Made by a program: the position numbers and the translations under genes. Shown here piece after piece: positions 37,872 to 50,700 of a stretch of 64,000 nucleotides of DNA. Positions within the stretch are counted from its first letter, which is position 1, and each line of letters starts with the position of its first letter. The stretch covers positions 4,517,189 through 4,581,188 of the forward strand of contig ML133401.1 of the NCBI GenBank assembly GCA_003864495.1, read 5' to 3'. The DNA comes from Nemopilema nomurai (Eukaryota > Cnidaria > Scyphozoa > Rhizostomeae > Rhizostomatidae). Below the pieces are notes generated by a model. That model did not search any database. It was not told the origin of the DNA and saw nothing but the letters and a program-made list of their open reading frames with translations.

Positions 37872-40800
37872 ATGGAGGAAGAAAAAGTTAACTGCTTAAA
37901 AAGGTATAGAAGATTTTTTACGAACTTGATGTCTAGTTAAAAGCTTTTGTGTATCATTTTCTTGGGACCAAAAGCATTGTGTTAATCTTTTGATGCTGAG
38001 GTGCAAACAAATTCACTATGACTAGCTGATTGATCTAATTCTGGTTGTGATAAGTTGTATTCTTGAAAGAACTGAGAGTTGCATGAAAATACCCAAGAGA
38101 GACCTGCTTTCTAACTTTATGAAGAAGTATTCTTTGTTTGTTTGATTTTAAGTGGCCAGCCCAACATCATTTCTAGTCAGAATGTCATGTTGTTGCTAAC
38201 ACACCTATTATGAGCTTACTTGAGTAGCAATATATTATGCTTGTATCATTTATGATTTATATATATATTATATGATTTTTAGATGTTATTGGCTTATCTT
38301 AGTTGCAGACTCAAGAGAGCCTTGCTACTGTCAATAAATTGTTTTGAATAAGCGTTTGGCTTTGCAAACTAAGAAATGTTGAATTTTGAAATTTAGTTGC
38401 ACTATGCTAATTATAGAGTGCGTATAAATAATTTAGAATGCATAAAGAAAATAATTGCCTTTTTTTATTTGTCAGAAAATGCGACGTCTGTGAAGAAACA
38501 GAGTCAAAGTATACATGTCCTGGCTGCAGTATAAAAACTTGCAGGTACTAAATGTCTTCATTGTAAATGTTTGAAAGACGCATTCCATGCAAAAGCGGGA
38601 CAAGCAATTAACCTATTAATTATAATAGCTATTGATTAGCTACCCTTGGCTATCTTAGAACACTGGTCCCTTGCTGCACTTTTATACACTTCTTGCCTTA
38701 ATTAATAGAATGAAAGATGCATGATGGTGGTGTGGCCAAGTGGTTAAGGTGCAGTGCTGCAGCCACAGGTTTGAGCCACAGCAGGAACCATTTGCCTGAA
38801 CCTTTTCAGCTGATCCAGCTGTCCATCCTTTTGAGGTTGGTAAATGGGTAATCTGGCGAAATCCTGTGTGAACAGGCCCTAATGCCCCAGGCTAACAGCA
38901 GCTCCACGGGGGCTTACTGAGCTAAATCATCTAGTGGGTTATTTCTTTTGAGAGATAAAAACTTAATTTGAAAGATTTGAACTTCTTCTTGCAGCTTGCC
39001 ATGTGTCAAAGCACACAAAGTACAGAAGAACTGTGATGGGAAAAGATGTAAAACTGCTTTCATTAATACTAAGGACTTCTCTGATCGAAACCTACTAAGT
39101 GGTAGGTAGAAATTCTGTTTGTCAAAATAGTTCTCATTTCATGTAGCTTTGTGAGTTATTGCTCCTAAGGTGGCCTATCTGTCTAAGGTGGGTGTCCAGA
39201 GATGATGCTGCCTCAGAACCTGAGTGTAAAAGCTTATAGGAATGTGTTGCACTTGTGGCTTAAGACAATGGTGGATAAATGTTGTCTGGTAGGCAGGACA
39301 AGAGTAGTTAAGAATCAATGCTCACTGGTATTATCCCTATTTTTTGCAAACAAGTATTGACCATGTCTTTTAAGTGAAGTTTGAGTAGTTATTCTAGCCC
39401 AATCTCATAGGTTTGAATTTTAAGCAGTAAATAGAAGGAGTGCAGAAGTGCTGGAATTATTGGGCAGTTTTTGACCAGGTCTTTGCTTGGTTAGGTGTCT
39501 TTATCGAGTAGGATTTGAAGATTGACTCAAGATTTGGTAATTGATAATTTCTCCCTGAAAGCAAGTATTTGAGTATTTGGACAGCAAAGCCCCAGAAAGT
39601 CAACAATATTTTTGCGTTGCAATTTGTCTGTAGATAACCCTCACACTTCTTTATGTAATTTTTATAATGTTTTGGGCATTGTTGGTAAACTTTTGCTACA
39701 AAGCAAAAATGTCTTTGCAGTTTTGAAATGTTTTTCCAATGACTCTCTGGCACCTGATGACTCAGCCTTGTCAGATTGATAGTCTAATATATTTATACAA
39801 CAGGATTTTCTTAACTATGGATGACATGCTGCATTTATTTTTATGTCACTGTTAGATTATAGATTTCTGGAAGATGTTTCTCGCGGTGCTGATAATGCAT
39901 CCAGACATATGTGTACTAGTTTCAAGCCACTAAATAAACAAGTATGTATGCCATTCATTTTTCTAATGTCTTAATTGTTTGACTTGCTGGCCTTAAAATA
40001 GTTTGATACTTATTCTGTTTAATGTAAATTTGTTTTGATTTCTTTGTAGTAATTCTTTTGAGATTTTTTCACCAAAGCTTTTCTGTTGGAAATGTTTACA
40101 ACCATCAGTCCAAAGACCCTAAATCATAATCTGAAATACCCTACATTTTCATTAAGTAGAAGATATTGTATAAGTATTTTGATAATGTTTTTTCTTGTAA
40201 GTTGTTGGCAAGTTAGGGCAACTTATAATTTCAATATTGAGAATAGGTTTATTTGTTCTTTTACCACTGAACACTTCATTGAAGTTGAAAATTGTTGGTT
40301 GTTGCCTTTTGTATCTATCAAACCTATTCCATTTTGTCAGTGATAAATTTGTAGTCATCTAATAATGCAACTTGCGATAATGTTATGTTTAAGTCTTGTT
40401 GCATTTCTTAATGGAATATTTTTTGATGACATCATCCCAGCATCAAAACACTATTTTCATGAAAATGTGATACATATCAAAACCACAATCACAAACTTCA
40501 AAAGCAGAATGAAATGGGGATGCATACCTATAGATTGGGCCAATCATTAAGCTGGATTATGGCATTTTACTCATGTGTCTGCTTGATGGCTGGAGATTAT
40601 GATGAGAGGAAAACTGCTGATGACAACAAGCAACTCCTTAATAAATTTGATGACCAGACACATGACTAAAAGGAAATAAATCCAGCTTTGTGATTAGTCC
40701 AATCCCTAGATACAGTGTGTTAGGTGATGTTCTGCATACAGCAAGAAAGCATATGCACTGCTTTTTTCTGGTTTAGAACTGGGGATTTTGGTTTTTATTT

Positions 40801-43800
40801 CCATCCCTTTTCAAATTATAATATTGTTTTACCATCAGCCATTACTAGATCTGTTTATCACTTATAGAATTTGTTTAGGTGTGAGGCAATAGTGCTTCAT
40901 GTAAGTATGTTTCAACTGATATTTTTGTTGTTGTTTGATATTTGAATTTTGTCTTTCCAAAGAGGTATACATTTCTTAAAAAGGCAAGAGGAAGAAGAAT
41001 TAATCTGCAACTAATGCCTTTTGGGATGACTCGGCAAAAAGAGAACACATCAATGTTTCATTACAAGTATGTTACTTCTAGCTATTAAAATTAATTGCTT
41101 TTCTCTGTATTCTTTATTATTTATGCTGCAAACATTTTCAATTAAAATACTTTTTTGCTTTATCGCACATTGCTTTATTATGAAAGCCCAAGTCATCGTC
41201 ATAATCCCCATTATCATTATTATCATCATCATTATCATTATTATCATCATCATTATCATAATAATAATAATTATCATCATCATCATCATAATCATCATCA
41301 TCATCAGCAGCAGCTGTTGGGGCCACTGTATCGCCTCCACAACCATCGACCTTGAGCTTTCCTCCTGCAAGGGATGACTGTGCATTGCCAGATCATCAAC
41401 CGATCTTTTCTTCAGCTTTTCTTGTTGTCATCTTCCCCCATTAAGTGCCCTTTCGGGGGATTTCCTTGCTCATTTGCTTGTGGTCATTCATACAACTTAT
41501 CGTGTCTAAGGAAGTCTCAGCTTTCCACCTTTTCCTGTATATCTGTGACTTTAGTGCATGATTCTTTTTCTCCACTTGTCTTGGTATGTGATGCTTAACA
41601 TTTCCCTCTCCATGCTTTCTTTGTTGAACTACTCCTAGTTTTTCCTTCTACCCTTTTCCTGGTGTTCACGTTTCTGAGGCATATATCATTGCTATTGGTA
41701 AACATACTTTTTCATACAGTTTATTGCAGCTAGTCTAGTTCTAGTCTGTATTAACTAATTGGCTTCTTGTCTTCAATACTCTATTTTTAAGGGAATATTA
41801 AAATGAATTTGTTTCATATATAAAATCTTGTGTGAAATAATTTTAGGACGTCAGGCCTTACTGGAAAAATTTTTGAAGATGTGTGTTCAATCACACTCCT
41901 TTATCATTTCATGCATGTAATGGTGTGCAGTCAAAAATTTGGTAAAATCATAAATTTATTAACTGAGAGGAAGTTCCTTCAAGTAGGAGATGTACATCAT
42001 TGGATGAATTTAACATTTAAACGATTTGTTCGTGCAATGTTTTGACTTGATCCTCTCGATAATACCCTCCTTGCTCCACTTCGGGAAACTGCCCAGTTTA
42101 TTAATTCCACCTTTTCCTTTTCTTTTCTTTCTTTTTCTTCCTTTTTAATTCTCAAAACCGCCCAAAAACAAGAATCTACCCACAGCCATTGAACGTGGGT
42201 CAGCTATATATATTTTCTTAACCACGTCAAAAAATTGATGTTTGTTTGATTTCCCATCGAACGAAAAACCAAGCAGCAAAATATAATTGGTTATTATCAA
42301 AGGACAAATGATGGGGATTTGAGAGTTTTCCAGTAAATCATTTACTGTGAAGTAGTAAAGTTTTCCACAGTAAAAGAAACCTAGCTGACAGAGCAAAACC
42401 TGTGATAAATCGCCCTTCTATGGAAAGAAATGCACGCTTGAAGGAATGCGCAAGCGATCGCACGCCATTTTCAGTAAGGTCTCGAGGCTATTAAACGATG
42501 TGTGAATTTTTTCTAATGTTTTTCAGAAAGAAGTGTCTAGTTTGGAGGGTAAAGCTGAAATTCATCCATGAAGATGCTGAGCAAACTATTCCACGGTAAT
42601 AATTTCGAACCAGTTTTGTTCAAATGTTTAGAGCCTTACTTTTCATGTTAATTTTTTTTACCTTTGTTTCATATACATTTTATGAAAGTATGATTATATT
42701 TTTAGATATCGATTATTGTTGTTGGTAGTATCGGTTATCATAAACTTTCATTTTATTTTTAGAGCTGATGAAACAACAACATTAAAGGATATTTTGAAGA
42801 CCTTTGTTGATGCTGAAACGTCAGATCCGTTAACAAGATACAAGTAAGTAGCCCAAGTGAACTTGTTTATACCGTTTCAGTAAAACGATTTTAGAATCAC
42901 TGAAGGGTTGTTGAAGGATTATTTCTACCACTTTGGTTAAACTGATAAATTGGGTGAAACTATGGCAATCACTGTTATAGGCCAGTTCTCAAACAAATTT
43001 GATCCGTGTAATGTGTTATTAAAATTTGATTCAGCTTTCGTTTCATAGCAGTTTGAATGTTGCTCTGTAATTTCAGCCTGAAAAGCTACGTCCTTGCTGG
43101 GCTAGATAATGTCAGAGTCTATATGAAAAAGACAGGTTCATTGGAAACTGGGTAAGCCTGTTGACATTAGGTCTTCATAATGCATTGATGTATTCAGCAC
43201 TGTTTTAATCATACTGGCTTTTCTATGCCTCAGTCTGAGGAAAGCCAAGTTCCAAGCTAGAAGGTTTTTGTTAAGAAACTTTCATGAGAAAAATGTTGAT
43301 ATGGACAGAAATTTTACCTAAAAAGTACGCAGCTAGTTGCTGTTTCTATCCGCGTTTGATTGTTTTGGAAATGATGGTTTCTCTGATATACTTGTTGCAC
43401 TAATAGAGTGAGTGGTTTTAAAGGGTTGGAAAAGTGTGCGCAAAGCTATTTAAAGATCACTTGATGATAATTGTTATCAAGTTTCTACTAAGGATTCTGT
43501 GACATCTCGCAGTGCGATGACCTTGGCTTATTCATTTTTTTAACATTAGGTTTCTTGCTTTGATCAGAATGATCTTTTCTGGCAGTTGTTTCATCATAAT
43601 CCAGTATAATTCAGATCAAATGAAAGTTTGGTTTTTCTCTGCTGAGTATTTTTCACGTTATTCTTAGTAGATTGTATTATTTATTTCAGGTACTTTCAGC
43701 TCGACCCATCGCAAACATTGACAGAGGTTTTGAAAGGCAAAACTGTTCTAGAGTATCCAGAATTTCATGTTCTTATTGCAGGAAGAGATGAGGAATACAG

Positions 43801-43810
43801 GGTAACATGA
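37872..43810 (+). CDS. ZNHIT6: box C/D snoRNA protein 1 (zinc finger HIT protein)
   Basis: Nuclear assembly factor for box C/D snoRNPs; in other animals and yeast (Bcd1) it acts with NOP58, NUFIP1 and the RUVBL1/2 ATPases. Nine coding exons join in phase: 37872-37903, 38476-38544, 38995-39101, 39856-39941, 40963-41066, 42527-42595, 42763-42843, 43077-43151, 43690-43810, giving 247 aa. The zf-HIT domain spans residues 13-47, with ligands CDVC, CPGC, C33, C37, H41 and C47. Family-typical motifs follow: NLLSDYRFLEDVSRGAD, the Arg-rich KKARGRRINLQLMPFGMT, and the C-terminal YFQLDPSQTL with VLEYPEFHVLI. Human ZNHIT6 is about 470 aa; the extra length there is a disordered N-terminal region that this gene lacks. 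Introns contain a SINE-like repeat, a foldback element and a microsatellite. Confidence 0.93.
38725..38945 (+). mobile_element. tRNA-derived SINE-like element
   Basis: In ZNHIT6 intron 2 a tRNA-Ser-like head carries an A box (TGGCCAAGTGG, 38732-38742) and a B box (GGTTTGAGCC, 38768-38777) at tRNA spacing. It cannot be a working tRNA gene because no matching acceptor stem or 3' end is present. The body that follows includes CCATCCTTTTGAGGTTGGT, reminiscent of the central domain of Nin-type SINEs. The 3' end is uncertain. Confidence 0.55.
40528..40709. mobile_element. foldback/MITE element with long inverted repeats
   Basis: The segment starts CTATAGATTGGGCCAATCA and ends, on the opposite strand, CTAGGGATTGGACTAATCA. 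The arms extend about 55-65 bp with roughly 80% pairing, including GTCATGTGTCT near the centre. It is flanked by ATAC on both sides (40524-40527 and 40710-40713), a likely 4-bp target duplication. It lies in ZNHIT6 intron 4 and has no coding capacity. Confidence 0.7.
41192..41313. repeat. ATC/ATT trinucleotide microsatellite
   Basis: Interrupted runs of ATC, ATT and ATA triplets, ending in CAGCAGCAG, in ZNHIT6 intron 5. Low-complexity ORFs on both strands come from the repeat and are not genes. Confidence 0.95.
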
Positions 43811-44781
43811 GCTCTTCAATTAAATATAAACAGGAATGTATTTTATTATCAAACCTAATTCTTAGTGGGCATAAAATTCTATAACTAGGACGGTAGCTAT
43901 GTAAAAAGTGTTCAACCAGAGGAGGGTCTTACAAAGGACTGTGAAAGGACCTACAAAGGTTATAATGAACATTGAAATACCTATATACAACGACTGGTAT
44001 GCATGCAAGAAAATAGGGGTGCATCGATGAAGGAGTCCCTGCTTAGAGTAATTGTGTACAAAGTGGTATAAACAGTGGGTAATGATCCTACTCCTTTGCA
44101 TTAATTAATCAACTGTGTCCTTATTTCTGTCATACTATAGCAAATTTTTAAATTAAACAAACTGCCTGTTTGTAAGAACTCTGCAGCTACTCTTTTTTCT
44201 ACTCCCATATTGTAAGCTACGTTTCCAAAAGCTTCTCTTGTCTTGCATCACGGCTATAAAATATAGAATATCTAAGTCGCATTTAAAAATCCAACAAACC
44301 TCAGCCAAATACTTTATAATTCACTGGGCATGATGCTCCGTCGTGGTGAGCTCAAGGGAGAGGGAAGGTGTTGGTTGGTTGTTCTTTAATGTGACCATTC
44401 TTGAACCTTAATGGGTGCCTTCGCAACCCCCATCGACAATGCAAATGTTTTGAAAATTAGTCCGAAATTGGTCAGCGCGAGGTGAAAACCTTTTTTAAAG
44501 GCTAGTCAAATGAGCCACCCAACCTTGAACAGAAATCAAATGAGAGAACTGCGTATTTACCATTGGTGATTGGGATTACCAGCAAATAAGCTCAACAAAC
44601 TGAACTTCACCCATGGCTAAGCTCGGTGAAATATTGGATTCGTGAGAAATTAAATTAATCTTTCATCATTCCGAACACCGGATTCGTAGGGTCAAAGTTT
44701 TCACGCCACAGACACTCAGGAAAACATGGACTGTGCCAACGTTCTGAAGCCTAAAAAATTCTGATGCTGTCTTTTCGATAT
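43811..44781. other. spacer between convergent ZNHIT6 and IkB-like genes
   Basis: Just under 1 kb between the ZNHIT6 stop (+) and the IkB-like stop (-), expected to hold both 3' UTRs. No other gene was recognised. Confidence 0.6.
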
Positions 44782-47700
44782 CTAGTCATCCTTCTTTTTG
44801 TATTTTTTCCGCCGTTCTCTCTTCATGGCCTTGTCCAGTAGCCGGCGTATCTGCAAAGAATACACACTGCTATCGATCTTTACTGACAAATTGTGTACGC
44901 TGTTGTCAATCTTTATTGACAGATATTTCAAGACAAACAACTGAGAGCTTCGGCTAGGTAGTGAAATAAAGGATAAAGAAGTTACGTAAATGTTGAAAGC
45001 AGTATGAGAAGGGCATAACTGGGGCTTTTGCCTTAAAGCATTCAGGGTTATGTGCGAAAACACGAGTTACCAATTCGAAGCAGGTTGCTGTCATTGACAG
45101 ATAATGAAGCTGCATTCAAAATTGGGTGTACCAAATGACTAGAGAAATTTCGGCCTGGGAATGAAGAGCTTTACAACGTCATTCTACAGCTTCGCACAGC
45201 AATGCAGGTTTGTCTTCCTAGGCGCTGAAAAAACGTAACTGTGTGTGCGGATCAAGCTTCAGCCCGATTATTTTGTCTTAAACAGTACGGGGCAAAGCTA
45301 CATTAATTTACTACGCCTAAGGTATTTCCATTTGCCATGCAAACCGAAAAAGGCCAAAGGTCATAGGTTTGCTGATTGAACTTTGGCCCCTTACCTCTTC
45401 AGTTGTTGCAACATCTTTAGGACTCTCGTATTCAGCATTCTTCGCAGTAAGTGCAGCATCTTTCTTGAGAAGCTTTTCGACCATGCCGATATTTCCTGCT
45501 TGACATGCAAGGTGGAGGGGACTGGTCCCCGAGAAGGCGCAACCATTCACATCTGCACCCCAATGGATCAGATAATTAGCAAGGTCGTACTTCTCGTGCT
45601 CAAGGGCCATGTACAGGCATGTCTTGCCACTTTTGCCTTCCTAGAATAGGGGCAGCATCTTAAGAAGGACAAACTTAAACCAACTTTTAACCTTAGAACT
45701 AATTACTACCTCCAAAAACCCCACTACGCAGGCTTTACCCCTCCTGTGGAAAGGGAATTGCCCCTTAAAACTACTCCAAAACAAATGTTAGCCTCGGTTT
45801 ATTAAGAGCCTCGCAACTACTGCAAAAATGACGCAGTGCACAGCCACTCCGAACATGAAACTCGGAAGGCGCGGATACTTGAACCTAATAATTTTTTTAG
45901 GCCTTTCAACGACAATTCAAAAACGAAATCATAATGCAGTACAGAATGGTTCTTATATAGTCACCTTTCTTCGAGTTGCGTTTACGTTATAACAAAGAGT
46001 ATTTTAAGAATATTATGTCATTGCAAGAAAATCTCGGTTCACGTATAAATTTCCAAAACCAGTAGTATTTAAACAAAAGGTAAACGCACCCGCACAACAA
46101 ATTTTGGCAGAACAGTGCAAAATAAGGTACAAATAGTAAACAAGTTCTTTCCACTGCCCTCATGGTTGATAAATTTTCTCAGCGAAAAGGCTGACGTCAT
46201 TGGCTTGGAAAAAACCAATGTGATGGACAGCATGCTAGCAGTTGAAAAAAGTTTGATGGCATAAATTCAAGCAAGTTACCCGAAATTTTAATAGAGATAA
46301 CAAGGCCCCCTTTTCTCACTTGTTGACCCCTTTACTGGACGAAATTGCTCCTTGTTAGAGTCCCTTTTTCACGTTTCCTTAATTCATGAATGATTTTTCT
46401 CAAAAACATTCTAAAAATGGCCTCCTATGAGCACAGAGGTGCCCGAAAACGGAGCATCCAACCCCCAACCAACCCCCTCCCCCGTCTGTATAATTGATAA
46501 TAAATAATAATAATACCTTTTTTAATTGTTAGTTTGACAATAGTGTGAACACTAATAGGCATTAACATGAAGCAATTTAAGAGAGTGCATTATGGAAGTC
46601 ATTGACTGCAAGCGTTACAGGCGCATTGATTTTCGAAATACCAATCTTTTATAACAACTTTGAATTTAAATGCATTTTTGGATGATTTAATTTCATTTGG
46701 AAGAGAATTCCAAATCTTTGGACCCAAAAAAATAATAGATTTTATACCATAACTTGTAGTTTTAACCTTTAAAACAGATAGAGTATCCATTTTTCGAAGA
46801 TTATAGTTATTGTGTTTTGGGAAAAAGTAGTCTTTCATAAAGTTTTAACTTTGACACAAATTTGGAGTTGTTCTTAATCACGTCCTTCAACTTGGCTGAC
46901 CAGTGACAGTAAGGCTGCTAATGGAATTGATAGCATTTCAATCAATGATTAATATCAAATTGTAATAAAACTCACTATTGAATCGATGTCACATCTGTTT
47001 TCCACTAAAAGACGGACCAGCTCGTCATTACCTGTTTGCAAAGATTGAGCCATGGCAACGTGCAACGGTGTGTCACCTGGAAGGCGAGAGACAAGCGTGA
47101 CGTCACAAACTAAAGAGTGACTGAAGAGTACGAGTTTCTTCAAATAAACAATGCAACGAGCAGGTAAGGGAACTCTGGTTGTCCATCACAACAATTAGGC
47201 GTTTAGAGCCCTGAACAGTTATCAGTTTAATAATTTTTACATTCACCATTGTGAGAAACAGCAGAAATAGAATACCGTTAAAGCTCTATTATGCCCCCTT
47301 TCTATTAAGCCCTTCTCTATTAAGCCCCCCATTTTCATGCAAGAAAGTCTACAGAGTAAAGTGCAATGATTGAGTGAAAGCTCATGATGAATTTCGTCGT
47401 AATATTGCCAGTTTCTAATTTCATGTGTTTGAGAGTCAAAATGTTCTTGTCCAGTTTGTCTTCAATGTCTCTAGCAGCCCTCGAAAATCACTCATTGAAA
47501 TTTAAGTTCCTGATCTCAAATTTTTGCCTTGATCTCAATCCCCCATCTTTATAAAGCCCTCCTGTAGGACCTCAAAAATTAAATAAGCCCCGGGGGCTTA
47601 ATAGAGCCTTTATGGTATGTGATAATTATACTTTCACTGTTTCCCGCAATTGTTAATTATCAGTTGTTTATTATTAATGATTATATATTGCTATTTTTGT

Positions 47701-50700
47701 ACTATGATTACTATAGTTAACCATTCACACGACACAACCCTTCGATGCCAACAAGAAATGTTTGATCGGTTGCATTCTAGCAGTGGCTTGAAATATTGGG
47801 ATAATTAGACGGTCTGTCTACCTTCAGGTTGGGGGCCTGGGGCACAGACTAACCATTGCCTGACGTCGATAGACGGTGGCCGTGGTCTGTGGTCAGCGGT
47901 GGTCAGTGGATCTGCGGGAATCAAAATCAGTAGAGCAGACTGTAATCGCTATGGGCCTAAGTTGATAACACCAAAGAAACTGACCGTTAAAGTTTCGTTT
48001 TCGCATGGCAGCTTGAATGCCAACAGATGGTGCAACGAGTAATTTCGTCAACAACGAAGTGACCAAATCGATGCTGCCAATACGACAGGCTATGTGAAGA
48101 GGGGTGTCGCCTTCGCAATCGACGACCGCTACGGAGGCGTCAGAAGCAATCAGGTGCCTGATACAATTTCCTTGCTGAAGAATAACAGCAAGGTGCAGAG
48201 CTGTCTGAAAACCGAAGAAAAAGGGCCTATTAACCAGAACTAAAAACGTATTTATCTATTCATAATACTTACGCACATGTATCTTATACACGGGTAAATA
48301 TGACAAATATTGATTAAAATTCAGAAATACTTTGTAGGTGTTGAATCATAAAAGACGTTCAACTGGGTCCGAATACAAAAATACTGGATCAATGTGAACA
48401 ACAAAAAGATGTAAGTATAAAACAGATGGGATTTGAAGAAAAATGAATTGGTAAAAATAGTCGATTGGAAGGTATACAAAATGTTTTTTGCGACCAAACA
48501 TGTATATTATCGCTATTTTGTATGTTGGCAAAAAATGAGTTGAAGCAATACACAATGAAAAGTTTTTTAATTATAATGGCGACCCATTTTGTTGGATAAA
48601 CAAATAAAGGTATAGAGCTTAGTAAAGGTATAGAACAAATAAAGATATAGAACCAAATCGGCAATTAATTGCTCTAGCAATGAAAATAAGTTTCAAATCA
48701 ACTACCTTTCAGAGAAAAAGGTTCATTCGAGGATCTCTATCATAAACTTTAGGGGACTTGGAAACAAAAAACACACTTAAACAACAAGCGAATTCAGAGT
48801 TGACTTCTGATTAAGTCTACAGTATAGCAACTTATCGACGTTTGTGTGTAAACAATTAGCAAAAATGTTGGCAAACCCAAACGCAGATAACGTCCAAACA
48901 TTTAATCGTACCTGACCCCTTTTGTTTTGCACATCCAAAGTTTCACTTTTCATCATTTCAATGAGCTTTCTAACAAAAGAATGGCAGTGCACAATGGCCA
49001 GGTGGAGAATCCTACAATGACCACCAAAAGTTAGAATAGCAGTAATCGGCAAGAATTTTCAAATCTAGTAAAAATATTCCACAGAGTTCTATTTCAGTGG
49101 ATGCCCTTGCGCAGGAGACCTCTAACTGAATGCAACACTATAAATGGAATGATGACCTTCGCACTTGACCTATAACATGTACGTATTGTCCCCCATACGC
49201 GGCTTACTTTTGGCCTTTGAACTTGCCACATATTGCTGTTCTACTAATTGCGAAGGGCAACACCTAAAGTTAAACTTTAAAACAGATAATACACCACTTT
49301 CAGCTACGCATCATTTTTCATACAATTCTCTCTAAGATATTAATGTACTTATATTCCCATATTAATAAGAAAAAATTAATTAAATATATCTATTAGTCAT
49401 TAGATTCCATTGTTACAACATCCTTCTTGATTAGTGCTTGCATTCAAGCATTCAGTTTTTTTCAATATTCTATACTTTTTATAAATATCTGTAGCTTTAA
49501 AGGAATCTACAACTTCATCTATACATCTGTTATTGTCAAAAAGAGTACTAGGAAACAAATGCTAAGAAGACCGCCAGTTTAAACTTATGGTAGATCAGTT
49601 GGTTGGATGGCTTCAAGATAGGGTCTATGAGTAGGCATTACCTAAATGCTATACGGTTAAATTTGATATGAACCAGCTATAGGGCAACATATCTTAACTT
49701 AATTGGCAACTTAGTTAAACCCAGATTGCGCCCAAACATATATTAACGACAATGTTTGTATAATTAGCAAGATTTAGTCGTCTTTTCCTCTAGGAGTTTT
49801 GGAGTCAGTCTAAATTCTCATACAAAATCAAATTTTTTGTAAACAGAAAGAGTCCGTCTTTTCACTTGGACTTTTCTGAAAGAAAGTATGACGTGGACGT
49901 TGATTGGTCATTACGCGTATTCTCACATAGATAGCCAATCATGTGCTCTTCTCACACACCTGACTTGGTTTTCGATCCGCGTTTTTGATTCTGTCAGCCT
50001 TTGGTCATTTAACGACGTTTGCATACGCTGATAAGTATTGAACGAAAAATTGCGTAAAGTATGCAAAAATATGGATCTGTCGTTCAATGCTTTTTTGAAG
50101 TCCTGTAGCAGAAAACACTAGACAAGGAGCCAAAATGACTAGACAAGCTCTTCTATACAATGTAAAAACATAAAATTCGGCAGTGGAAACTACCACCAGC
50201 AGGGAGGTGGGGGGGGGGGGGGGGAATCACGATTGCTTTAACGCACCATTCAGCCATTGGTAGCGTTGACAATTCCCCAAATGAGGGTTTCATCTTCCGA
50301 AAGGAAGGGGTTGGTCTGGGTTAGGCAACCGGAGAGAAAACACGGGACATAAGATAATAACAAGACATGAATTTCACGGACAAGAATCCGCAGCTACTTT
50401 GAGTTGAATTGGTGTTTTTTGTAGAGACTCTCTTTTATCACAAAAATTCTCTGCGAAAATAATTGCATTTATTTCTCCTGAAAAATGGGCCAAACAGCTT
50501 TGACAGGGGGAGGGAGCAGCCTTTGTGTAGCCATGACAAGTCATCTATTTGTTTGTCAGAGTGTGCTGTGTATGGTTTTCAGCATGTGGGTGACTTTAGC
50601 GCATCTTTTAAGCTAAGGTTAAATTATTACTACTCACATGCTCTTATAATTTTGGTATCTACCCTCCTCTGGTTGGACAAAAAATTAAGAGGGACATCAA

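Noticed and set aside
38725..38797. Functional tRNA gene
   Set aside because: A and B boxes are present, but no acceptor stem or proper 3' end pairs, and SINE-type sequence follows.
40590..40670. Box C/D snoRNA in a ZNHIT6 intron (ATGATGA, TTGATGA, CTGA-like boxes)
   Set aside because: The segment is the inner part of the foldback element; box spacing and the terminal D box are poor.
41050..41385. Met/Ile-rich and Ile-rich ORFs on both strands
   Set aside because: They are translations of the ATC/ATT microsatellite.
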